From Anatilimnocola floriformis (GTDB lineage Bacteria; Planctomycetota; Planctomycetia; Pirellulales; Pirellulaceae): DNA of 64,000 nucleotides. The first letter of the stretch is position 1. Each line of letters begins with the position of its first letter. The notes under the pieces are model-generated. The model worked only from the letters and a program-made list of their open reading frames with translations. It was not told the DNA's origin and did no database searches. The translations under genes were made by a program, and so were the position numbers. Shown here one piece after another: positions 51,001-60,000 of the stretch. The stretch spans positions 1,922,001-1,986,000 of the forward strand of contig NZ_JAMLFW010000001.1 in the NCBI RefSeq assembly GCF_024256385.1, written 5' to 3'.

Positions 51001-53259
51001 TTATTTGACTGAATGCAAATGAGGTGGTTTCGTAGCTTCGATCAAGGCCGCGACATCCAAAAATTCGGTGACCTGGTCGTGGACGACTGCCGTAAACAGC
51101 ACGCCCTCGCGATTGGCGAGCGCGCGAATGGCCAGCGGATCGTTAACGATGTCCAAGATGGCCCCGACGATCAGCCCGATCCGCTCCGCACCAGCGTCGT
51201 AAACTACGACCGAGACCAGATCGCTAAGCGCCGCCGGACCTGGGCCGCACGGCGACGGTGGAACTGCTAACGCGGCCAGTCCGGCTGAAACATCAAGCAA
51301 GGGGAGTATCTCACCGCGATATTGCACGACGAGCCGTTCACCCAGTGACTCCAGGCGAGAGCGAGAAAATTCTTCGAGGCGGGCCACGTCCGCGAGCGGA
51401 ACCGCCATCCGTCCGCCGGCCGTCGGAGCAAACAACAACAGCGCATGACTTTCGATGGGAGTTGTGATTTCGGCAGTCTCCTCACCCAGCGCACGTCCTC
51501 TGGCTCCCGAAATGACGCTCGCTCGCTGCGCCAACCCGACGGGATCGAGCACTAGAGCAACTCGCCCATCGCCCATGATCGCCGCACCGGCGAAGGCCGA
51601 GATTCCCTTGAACAGCTTCTGCAGCGGCTTAACGACGATCTCTTCCGTGTCCCGAATCGCCTCGACCACGAGCCCAAAGGGCCGCTCGTCGGCCTGCAGT
51701 ACAACGATGTTGAGCTCGTCACCCTCTTTGCGCAGCGTGGCAAGCTGCAGTTGCTCATCCAGAAAGACCAGCGGCAGCAGTTTTCCTCGCAAGCGATAAA
51801 CAGGCACGCCGTGCAGCCGTTCAATCCCGTGCTGCGCATGCTCGGCGTCGAGCCACACGAGTTCCAGCAGGTTGACCTGCGGAATCGCGTACCGTTCACC
51901 GCCGCTCGCGACGATCAGCGCAGGAATAATGGCCAGCGTCAGGGGAATCTTGGTGCGGATCGTGGTTCCCTGACCGGGAGTGCTTTCGATATCGACCGTG
52001 CCGCCGATTCGCTCTAGGTTGGTGCGGACGACATCCATTCCCACGCCGCGACCGGAAAACTGCGTCACGCGATCGGCCGTGGAGAAACCGGGCACGAAGA
52101 TCAATCGCAGCAGGTCTTGCCGCGACATGCGGTCGGCGACTTCCGCCGTGATGAGATTTGCTTTGAGTGCTTTGTCGCGCACTTTCGTTTCGTCGATGCC
52201 GCCGCCGTCATCGGAGATCTCGACGATCACCTTGCCACCTTCGTGAAAGGCGACCAGTTTCAGCCAACCTTCTTCCGGTTTACCGTGCGATTTGCGGACA
52301 GCCGGCGGCTCGATCCCATGATCGACAGCATTGCGAATGAGATGCGTGAGCGGATCCCGAATTGCTTCGATGAGCGTTTTATCGAGCTCCGTCTCTTGGC
52401 CGTCGATCTCGACGCGCACTTGCTTTCCGCAGGCGACCGACAAGTCCCGCACGATGCGGGGGAACTTACTCAGCACATTGCCGATCGGTTGCATCCGCGT
52501 TTTCATCACGCTGGTTTGCAACTCCGTGGTCAGCAGATTCAATTGCTGCACGGCTCCGAGAAAACCGCTGTCTTCGTGTGATTGGCTGTGCTGCAGAATT
52601 TGATTCCGCGCGAGCACTAACTCGCCGACGAGCGTCATCAGCTTGTCGAGCAGGCCGACGTCCACGCGAATGGCAGCATCAGCGACATGGCTTGTTACCT
52701 TCTCTGCGGACTCGCCGCTGGGCACTGGAGTGTCCGCGAAGGTGAACTCGAGTTCAGCCGACGGCGATTCGCTAATCTCGAGGGTGGAGGCCGGCGGCGG
52801 CAACTCGATGCGAGTCTCCAGCGTCGGAGCGGGTATCGCCGATGTGGCTGGCAGAGGCTTTGATTCCCCAACGTTCTGTTGCCGCAGGCGATCGACCTCA
52901 GCAGCGACGCCGGTGTAGTCACCTGATCCTTCTACACCTGTCGACTCGATGTTCGAGAGTATCTCGCGAATTGCGTCCACCACCCGCAAAAGCGCCGTCG
53001 CGATCGGCGGGTTGAATGTGATTTCCCCTGCTCTCAACTTGCTGAGCAGATTCTCCGCTGCATGAGAAACCTCTTGGAGCTTGACCAGCCCCATGAAGCC
53101 AGCCGTTCCTTTGACGCTATGGAACGTGCGAAAGACTTGCGCGAGCGTGCTCTTCTCAGCAGGGTTGATCTCCAACTTGACCAGATCCGAATCGAGCAGC
53201 GCTAGATTCTCATGGGTCTCCAGCAGGAATTCGCGGAGGATTTCATCATCGGGCGACAT
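51001..53259 (-). CDS. cheA: Chemotaxis histidine kinase CheA
   Basis: 752 aa. The HPt domain has the phospho-accepting His47 in RTFHSVKGTAGFMGL. A Pro/Ser-rich linker leads to the P3 dimerisation region (IRVDVGLLDKLMTLVGELVL). The HATPase domain follows with the N box DPLTHLIRNAVDHGIEPP, the G1 box EISDDGGGID and the G2 box SGRGVGMDVVRTNLERIGG. Two CheW-like regulatory domains end the protein (IPALIVASGGERYAIPQVNL; LLLFAPTAGGRMAVPLADVA). The doubled CheW domain is not the standard single P5. It lies 52 bases downstream of the kinase-receiver gene and 21 upstream of cheW. Confidence 0.93.
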   Translation of the reverse strand: MSPDDEILREFLLETHENLALLDSDLVKLEINPAEKSTLAQVFRTFHSVKGTAGFMGLVKLQEVSHAAENLLSKLRAGEITFNPPIATALLRVVDAIREILSNIESTGVEGSGDYTGVAAEVDRLRQQNVGESKPLPATSAIPAPTLETRIELPPPASTLEISESPSAELEFTFADTPVPSGESAEKVTSHVADAAIRVDVGLLDKLMTLVGELVLARNQILQHSQSHEDSGFLGAVQQLNLLTTELQTSVMKTRMQPIGNVLSKFPRIVRDLSVACGKQVRVEIDGQETELDKTLIEAIRDPLTHLIRNAVDHGIEPPAVRKSHGKPEEGWLKLVAFHEGGKVIVEISDDGGGIDETKVRDKALKANLITAEVADRMSRQDLLRLIFVPGFSTADRVTQFSGRGVGMDVVRTNLERIGGTVDIESTPGQGTTIRTKIPLTLAIIPALIVASGGERYAIPQVNLLELVWLDAEHAQHGIERLHGVPVYRLRGKLLPLVFLDEQLQLATLRKEGDELNIVVLQADERPFGLVVEAIRDTEEIVVKPLQKLFKGISAFAGAAIMGDGRVALVLDPVGLAQRASVISGARGRALGEETAEITTPIESHALLLFAPTAGGRMAVPLADVARLEEFSRSRLESLGERLVVQYRGEILPLLDVSAGLAALAVPPSPCGPGPAALSDLVSVVVYDAGAERIGLIVGAILDIVNDPLAIRALANREGVLFTAVVHDQVTEFLDVAALIEATKPPHLHSVK

Positions 53260-53311
53260 AGTCGATTCACTGGCCCCGCGTTACCGCCGCGTACAAACCT
53301 CCTTGATGCTC

Positions 53312-55258
53312 TTAAAAAATCGAATCCAAAAGTGGTCCTACCACACTGGCCGGAAACGCCTTTTCTACAATCGCAATCACGCCCAGCTTCCGCACGGGAT
53401 CGAGCACCCGCGATTCCGTTTCGGTCGTAACCATGATGATCGGAATCGCGGCTGTGGGCGGATTCTGCTTCAAATAGCTGACGAGCGCCCTGCCATCCAT
53501 CAGCGGCATATTGTAGTCCGTCACAATTAAATCGCAAATTTCGAGGGCTGCCACGGCAATGGCAAAAGCGCCGTCGGGGACCTCCTGAAATTGCGTGAAG
53601 CCGAGTCCCTGCAGTACAGTCCGGACCTGAACTCGCGCCGTCGCACTGTCATCGACGATCAGCACTCGCAGCGCGGCGCGATTGTTTTTGCCCGGCGTTT
53701 GGCCGCTGGCAGCGGGTACCGGCGTCAATGTCATTGAGGCGCCCGTCACCTGTTTCACCGCATCCGCCAATTGCTCTGGCGTGAAAGGCTTGTGGAGCAA
53801 TTGCACGCGATGCAAGGCAATCGATGCTGCGGTATCGGCTTCGCTCCCCTCGCTAGTGATCAGCACGAAACCGGGCGATTCGCCCTTGAACTCCGCGCGA
53901 ATCTGTTCCGCCAATTGCAGTCCATCCAGATCGGGCAAATGAAGCGACGAGATCACCGCCTTGGGGCGCAGTTTGCGAACGAGTTCGATGGCGTCATGGC
54001 CTTTCGCTGCCGCACCAAGCACCGAATAGGATTGGTCCTGCAGATAACCCTTGATAATGGACGCCTGCACGCGCGATGGTTCGACGATCAGCACCGAGGC
54101 TTGGGAAGAGCTAGCGCCGCTCTCCATGGTTTGCTCGGAGATCCGAGTGTGAACCGTGGAGCCCGAGGAGCCACTATCACCGAACGTGATCTCGAGGCCA
54201 TTCCCAGTGTCAATCTCATCGACCGGGAGATTTTGGGAAATGGTTTCTAATTCCGAAACCACTTCCGCCATCGACTGAATGCGCTCATCCGGTTCTATGG
54301 AGAGCATCCGCTGGAACAGGCCGTCCAACTCGGCGGTGACTTCGGATCGCTCCGCAGTGAGCGATGGAATCTTTCCATCGCGATGCTTGAGCAAGACCGA
54401 CATCATCGTCGGTCCGCTGAATGGTGGCCTTCCCACCAGCAGAAAGTAAAGTGTGCAGCCCAGGCTGTAGATGTCGGCGCGGTGATCAATCGTGGTGGAA
54501 TCAACGGCTTGCTCTGGCGGCATGTAGTCGGCTGTGCCGATCACGCCGCCAGCCATGGTTACATCGAAACCACTGGCCGGACCCGTTGCGCCATGATTAA
54601 GCCGGGCCAGTCCCAGGTCGGTCACTTTGACGACGCCCTGTTCATCGAGCAAAAGATTGTGCGGCTTGATGTCGCGATGAATGATTCCTTGAGCGTGCGC
54701 ATAAGCCAAGCCGCGAGCTGTCTGCAGAATGCAATGCACTGCGAGGGAAACAGGAAAGACACCCTGATCCGCGACGCAAGCCGCCAGATCGCGCCCGTTC
54801 ACAAGTTCCATCACGAGAAAATGGCCAACGTCCGATTCATCGGCGTCATACGCCATGACGACATTGGGGTGGCCCAGACTCGCAATCGTTTCCACTTCAC
54901 GCTGGAAACGCTTTACGAAGATTGGATTCTGCGAGAGCTTACCCGCGAGTACCTTGAGCGCCACGAGCCGCTTCATGCGGCGGTGCCGGGCCTTGAACAC
55001 CGTGCCCATCCCGCCCGCACCCAAACGTTCAAGGACGTCGTAATTCCCGATCCGCAGCGTCGAACCGCGTCCTTCGTTAAGGGCAGCAACTTGAAACCGA
55101 GTCAGCAAATCTTGAGTCGTGAGCAATTTGGCGAGTTGCTGCGAATCGTGCTGTGCCGTCGCCAGCAACGGCTGCAGTGTTTCTTCGGCGACCAGACCAC
55201 TTTCCTGGAGAGCTTTGGAAAAGGCCGCAAACGACACGGATTCGATATTCGCTTCCAT
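53312..55258 (-). CDS. Ser/Thr kinase fused to two response-regulator receivers
   Basis: 648 aa, first gene of the chemosensory operon. The N-terminal module (FSKALQESGLVAEETLQPLL) is followed by a PknB-type kinase: GAGGMGTVFKARHRRMKRLV, IHRDIKPHNLLL, VTDLGLARL, and YMPPEQAVDSTTIDHRADIY. Two receiver domains end the protein. The first (VLIVEPSRVQASIIKGYLQD, KAVISSLHLPDLDGLQLAEQ) has Ser where the phospho-acceptor Asp should be. The second (LRVLIVDDSATARVQVRTVL, DLIVTDYNMPLMDGRALV) keeps Asp. It may let Ser/Thr phosphorylation control the chemotaxis pathway, or let CheA phosphorylate the second receiver (inference). The layout is unusual. Confidence 0.9.
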   Translation of the reverse strand: MEANIESVSFAAFSKALQESGLVAEETLQPLLATAQHDSQQLAKLLTTQDLLTRFQVAALNEGRGSTLRIGNYDVLERLGAGGMGTVFKARHRRMKRLVALKVLAGKLSQNPIFVKRFQREVETIASLGHPNVVMAYDADESDVGHFLVMELVNGRDLAACVADQGVFPVSLAVHCILQTARGLAYAHAQGIIHRDIKPHNLLLDEQGVVKVTDLGLARLNHGATGPASGFDVTMAGGVIGTADYMPPEQAVDSTTIDHRADIYSLGCTLYFLLVGRPPFSGPTMMSVLLKHRDGKIPSLTAERSEVTAELDGLFQRMLSIEPDERIQSMAEVVSELETISQNLPVDEIDTGNGLEITFGDSGSSGSTVHTRISEQTMESGASSSQASVLIVEPSRVQASIIKGYLQDQSYSVLGAAAKGHDAIELVRKLRPKAVISSLHLPDLDGLQLAEQIRAEFKGESPGFVLITSEGSEADTAASIALHRVQLLHKPFTPEQLADAVKQVTGASMTLTPVPAASGQTPGKNNRAALRVLIVDDSATARVQVRTVLQGLGFTQFQEVPDGAFAIAVAALEICDLIVTDYNMPLMDGRALVSYLKQNPPTAAIPIIMVTTETESRVLDPVRKLGVIAIVEKAFPASVVGPLLDSIF

Positions 55259-55562
55259 AGATAAATGAACCGTTCGGTTTCCGCCACGCAGGGGATTTCT
55301 CAGGTAGCAGCTTCATCGCTGACCAAATTACAGATCGAGAACCTTCGACAACAACACAGTGAGTAGGTAGCCATCGTAACCGCCGACAATACGGCTTCCA
55401 ACTGAATTGAACTTCAATAGCTCTCAGCCGATGCCCCGCGGTTGATGCAACACATAGGACAAGCTGCTTTTCGTTGCCATTTGATGATGGCGATTGCGGC
55501 GCAGGTAGCCGCAGAATCACTCGAACGGGAATAGTGATGTGCGATTGCCACCTCCCTGGTCG

Positions 55563-55640
55563 GAACTCTCCTATTAACCGCGCTCTCTTCTTGGCCGATT
55601 TTTTGGCACGCGACTTCTGCTGTTAACCACCGGGTCATCC
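55563..55640 (+). repeat. Transposase-element tail repeat, copy 1
   Basis: CTCTCCTATTAACCGCGCTC and the following 60 bases match 56907-56982 and 62893-62958, the non-coding tails after the transposase copies. It lies 160 bases upstream of the intact transposase without a transposase of its own. Together copies 1 and 2 flank the intact gene as direct repeats. The rest of 55259-55797 shows no gene. Confidence 0.6.
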
Positions 55641-55797
55641 CCTTGCGCGAAGGGATTTTGATAACTAGCTAGAGAAGCTAGGAAAGATCGAACCGCGGTT
55701 CGAAGTCGAGCTATGTTTCAGATGGCCAGCGCTCACCTTCGCTGTGCAAAAAAGATGAGAATTCTTGGATACACAGCGGCTTTCCTAGTTTAACACG

Positions 55798-56892
55798 ATG
55801 GTCAACGTTTTTCAGTCTCTCTGGCTTGTGATCGCCGGCGCCACGCAGAAGGAGCTCGCTCGGCAGGTCAAATATCTGAAGGTTGAGAACGAAATCCTGC
55901 GGTCGAGGTTGCCGCAGCGCATCACAGTCACGCCAAAGGAACGCGTCCGCCTGATCAAGTTCGCACACAAGCTCGGCGGGAAGGTTCTATCCCAGCTCGC
56001 GACGATCGTTCACCCATCCACGATCATGCGCTGGATTGCCGCAGAGAAGAAGAACAAGCCCAAGCCGAAGCCCCGGGGCCGGCCGCGAACTCCGGAGCAA
56101 CTTCGAAAGCTGATTCTGAAGATGGCCAAGGAGAACGAGTGGGGCTACACCCGGATCATGGGTGAGCTGAAGAAGCTCGGGATCAAGCCGCCCAGCCGGA
56201 ACACGGTGCGGGCCATCTTAAAAGGTCACGGGTACGATCCCGGGCCCAAGCGCGGCGAAGGAACCTGGGACGAGTTCCTCAAGCAACACGCCGCCTCGCT
56301 GTGGCAGTGCGACTTCTTCTCGAAACGCATCCTGACGCTCCGCGGCATCCGCGAGGTGTTCGTCCTGGCATTCCTGCACGTCGAAACGCGGCGCGTAGTC
56401 CTGTCACCGGCGACCTTCCACCCAGACGAGTCCTGGGTGGTCGGGCAGATGGAGCAATTCGTGCAGAAAGCTCGTAGCCAGAAGCTCCGCGTCGCCACCA
56501 TCCAGCGAGACCGCGGCTCGAAGTTCACCTCTGCCGTCGATCAGGCACTACGCTCGAAGCGGGTGAAGGTGAAGAAGAATGAGTTCCTCGCCCCGAACAC
56601 CAACGCCTTCGTCGAGCGGTTTGTGCAGTCGATCCAGCAGGAGTGCCTGGACCGATTCGTTGTGTTCGGGAGCGGGCACATGGGCGCGATTTGCTCTGAG
56701 TACCTGGAGCACTATCACACGGAGAGACCTCATCAGGGTGCGGGCATCGATAACGAGTTGCTGAATCGGAAGAAGATGCGAGGCCGGCCGAAAAAGAACG
56801 CTTCGTTAGGCGACATCGTGCCGCTGAACGAGATTCGGTGCTCGGAGCGGTTGGGTGGGCTGCTGAAGAGTTATTGGAGGAAGGCGGGGTAG
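55798..56892 (+). CDS. Integrase-core (rve) transposase
   Basis: 364 aa. The N-terminus is helical and helix-turn-helix-like (ATQKELARQVKYLKVENEIL, QLATIVHPSTIMRWIAAEKK). A basic linker and a second helix-turn-helix precede the integrase core: WQCDFFSKRILTLRGIREVF (first Asp), TIQRDRGSKFTS (second Asp), and NAFVERFVQSIQQECLDRFV (Glu). It ends with the GLLKSYWRKAG motif shared by the fragment at 62.5 kb. It belongs to the broad IS3/IS481-like rve group. It appears intact. Confidence 0.88.
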   Translation: MVNVFQSLWLVIAGATQKELARQVKYLKVENEILRSRLPQRITVTPKERVRLIKFAHKLGGKVLSQLATIVHPSTIMRWIAAEKKNKPKPKPRGRPRTPEQLRKLILKMAKENEWGYTRIMGELKKLGIKPPSRNTVRAILKGHGYDPGPKRGEGTWDEFLKQHAASLWQCDFFSKRILTLRGIREVFVLAFLHVETRRVVLSPATFHPDESWVVGQMEQFVQKARSQKLRVATIQRDRGSKFTSAVDQALRSKRVKVKKNEFLAPNTNAFVERFVQSIQQECLDRFVVFGSGHMGAICSEYLEHYHTERPHQGAGIDNELLNRKKMRGRPKKNASLGDIVPLNEIRCSERLGGLLKSYWRKAG

Positions 56893-56906
56893 ATCATCCC
56901 AATTTC

Positions 56907-56982
56907 GAAGCTCTCCTACTAACCTCGCTCTCTTCTTGACCAATTTTCGCACGCAAGTTCTTCTGTTAATCGCTGGTCATCC
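56907..56982 (+). repeat. Transposase-element tail repeat, copy 2
   Basis: CTCTCCTACTAACCTCGCTC and downstream bases match copy 1 and copy 3 at about 80-85 percent by eye. It directly follows the stop of the intact transposase, so it is part of that element's 3' non-coding end. Confidence 0.6.
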
Positions 56983-57056
56983 TGTAGCTGATCCCTGTTT
57001 GTCCGCATCATAGAATCCGGCTAACATAAGGGAGTTCTTCCCCTGGAGACTTGTAA

Positions 57057-60000
57057 TTGAAGGTCGACGAATTTGCCCGTGCGATGATCGCCAGTGGGCT
57101 ATCGTCGGCTGACGAAATCAAAGCCCTTTGGGCTGCGCTGCCAGCAGGTACTCGCCCCCGCGATGGACAGGCGATGGCGCAACTCCTCGTCGAGCGCGGA
57201 CTCCTCACGTCGTTTCAATCGCAAGAGCTTCTCAGCGGCAAGCCAGGCCCCCTGGTGCTGGGCGATTACATCCTCCTTGCCAAAATTGGCGCTGGCGGAA
57301 TGGGCCAGGTCTTCAAGGCTCAACATCGCCACCTTGAGCGGTTTTGCGCGATCAAGTTGCTCCCAACCGCGCTCACGGCTGATGAAGCGGCGGTGAAACG
57401 CTTCCAGCGTGAAGTGAAGGCGGCGGCCCGGCTCTCGCATCCGAACATTGTGCAGACCTACGACGCTGGCGTGCAGCGTGGCAATTGGTATCTCGTTATG
57501 GAGCTCGTCGAAGGACGCGATCTCTCCGCAGCCGTCGCTTCGGGTCCGCTGCCGGTGGACCGGGCGATTGACTATGTCCGTCAGGCTGGACGCGGGCTCG
57601 CGTACGCGCACGCTGAAGGGATCATCCATCGCGATATCAAACCGGCCAATCTGCTGCTCGACAAAAAAGGGACGATCAAGATCCTCGATATGGGCCTCGC
57701 TCGCATCGATAGCGCCGCACCTGATGGACTAACACAATCAGGTCAGGTAATGGGCACGGTCGATTACATGGCGCCCGAGCAGGCCTTCGAGCCGGAGTTG
57801 GTGGATGGACGCGTCGATATCTATAGCCTCGGTTGCACTCTCTACCGACTGCTGACCGGCGGGAATCTCTACGGCGGCGACACGATGCTGCAAAAGCTCG
57901 TCGCCCATCAGAGCAAGCCGATCCCATCGCTACTCGCGCACATTGCCGGGCGAACCCTGCCCGCGAATTTCACGCCATCGCTCGACGCCATCTTCCAAAA
58001 GATGGTTGCGAAGAAGCCGGCTGACCGTTACCGCACGCTCATCGAAGTCGACATCGCGCTCGCCGGCCTCGAATTCAGTCAAAGCCCAGCCTCATCGGCA
58101 ACTAACATCGACGCGCCGACATCGCTATTTACGAACCCAGCCAAGGCCGCGACACCCGTCACAACCCTCACGCCGCCAGAGTCGATCGAGCGCACCGACC
58201 AAGACGTATCACCTATTGTTACCCTGTCACAACCGCTCGTCGAAACCGAGCCTGTCTCCGAGCGTTCGATCCAGATCGCTTTCGGCCATACGCCACCGCC
58301 AGACGTTGTCACGTCTCCTGCCGGCGATCTGCCTTGGTGGCGTAGTCCCTGGGCACTCGCCTCTGGCGGAGTCGGCTGCTTGCTGCTCCTAGCCTTTGCG
58401 TTTTGGTTCATCATCCGGGACAAAGATGGCAACGAAGTTGCCCGAGTCAAAGTGCCCGCCGGGGGCACGATCGAGCGTCAGGTCGACCCGTCTGATAAGA
58501 GGCCCGGGCCAGCCGATCCCGCTACACCGAAGCCTGCCGAAACTATGCCGGAAGAATTGTCCCCGGATTACGCGGCGGAGCGTAAGGCAGCGGAGTGGGT
58601 TCTCTCAGTGAATGGTAAAGTGGCGTTCGAGGATGCGAGTGGGAAGGTAATTCGTAAGGTGTCCGAATCCTCGACCACTTTGCCCGTCGAAGACTTTGCG
58701 ATTTCAGCGATCGAACTAATCAATCTCGGTTTAGACGATCAATTGCTCGCGAATCTATCTTCGTGCACGCGGATCAAGAGTGCAGATATCAGGGGCAATC
58801 GGTTTACGTCTATCGGACTGCAAAATCTCAGCAAATGCCGGCGACTGAACTATCTCTCTGTTGCAAACAATCCGATCGGGGCTGGATTTGGAAAGTTGCT
58901 GCAAAATTGGCCACACATCGAAGCTGTTTTTACCGCGAGCCGCTCTATTGATGACGCGGCAATGGAAGGAATGCCAATTCTTCCGCGTCTTTGGGTGTTG
59001 AGCCTGGAAGGCTCTTCCCTGAGCGACGATGGCTTCGCCAGTGTTCTTCGATGTTGTCCGAGATTAGGGGTGATCGATATTCAGAGCACGAAGTTTGGCT
59101 GGAAGGGGCTGAAAAGCGCACCCACCTTATGGAAAGTAGGCTGTTCAGGTTCGCGGCTAACTAGGGAGTCGGTGCAAACGCTTCTAGAACTCCCGTCTCT
59201 CGCTACGCTCTACATTGTGCCCGATTGGACAGATGGCGCGATTGCCGAATTATTGCCGCTTAAGTCTCGTCTGAAGCTCTTGGTCCTAAATTCGGATAAA
59301 AATTTCCCCGGCCTCAGCGAAGATGCGCTGCTGAGCGTTGCGCAACTCACATCGCTGCAAGAGTTCCTATATTTAGGTCCGAAGGGAGTCTGCACGGATA
59401 AGGCACTCCAGTCGCTCGCTAAACTACCAGACCTCAGACGACTCGAAATTGAGGGCCCAGCGAATAGCGAAGTCACGACCGAGGTGGTGACTGAGTTCCG
59501 TCGCCAGCGTCCCGATGTGAGATTCAATTGGCATCCGACCCAAGGCGCTCGCGATTTCCCCGCCCTCGTCGCCTGGCCCGAAGGCCCCGATGGTGGCGTC
59601 GCTCCCTGGGACTTGCCGACCGGCGCGCCGCCGCCGGCGATCATCCCTTTCACGCCAGAGCAGGCCAAGCAGTATCAAGAAGCCTGGGCCACTTATCTCA
59701 AGAAGCCCATCGAAATCGAGAATGACCTCGGCATGAAGTTCCGGCTGATACCGCCGGGGGAATTCGAGTCGCACAGCGAGAACGCAGATTCGTTGTATCG
59801 CATTTCCGATCCGATCTATTACGGCACGACCGAAGTAACTTATGGTCAGTTCGCGAAATTTGTGGAGGAGACACATTACAAGACCGAGGCGGAAATCTAT
59901 CGCAATGGTCAAAATGCGACGTTCGAGCTTGATTCCAATGCCAACTGGAAATCGGCGTTTGAAACTGATCCGCGCCGCCCAGTCACGCATGTGCAACCGG

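Larger units (their letters stand above)
55563..56982 (+). mobile_element. Insertion element with rve transposase, flanked by 78-base direct repeats
   Basis: The intact transposase (55798-56892) is bracketed by two tail repeats in direct orientation (55563-55640 and 56907-56982). Direct rather than inverted repeats suggest a tandem or composite arrangement, or an earlier insertion into a pre-existing copy's tail. True terminal inverted repeats were not found, so the ends are tentative. Confidence 0.45.
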
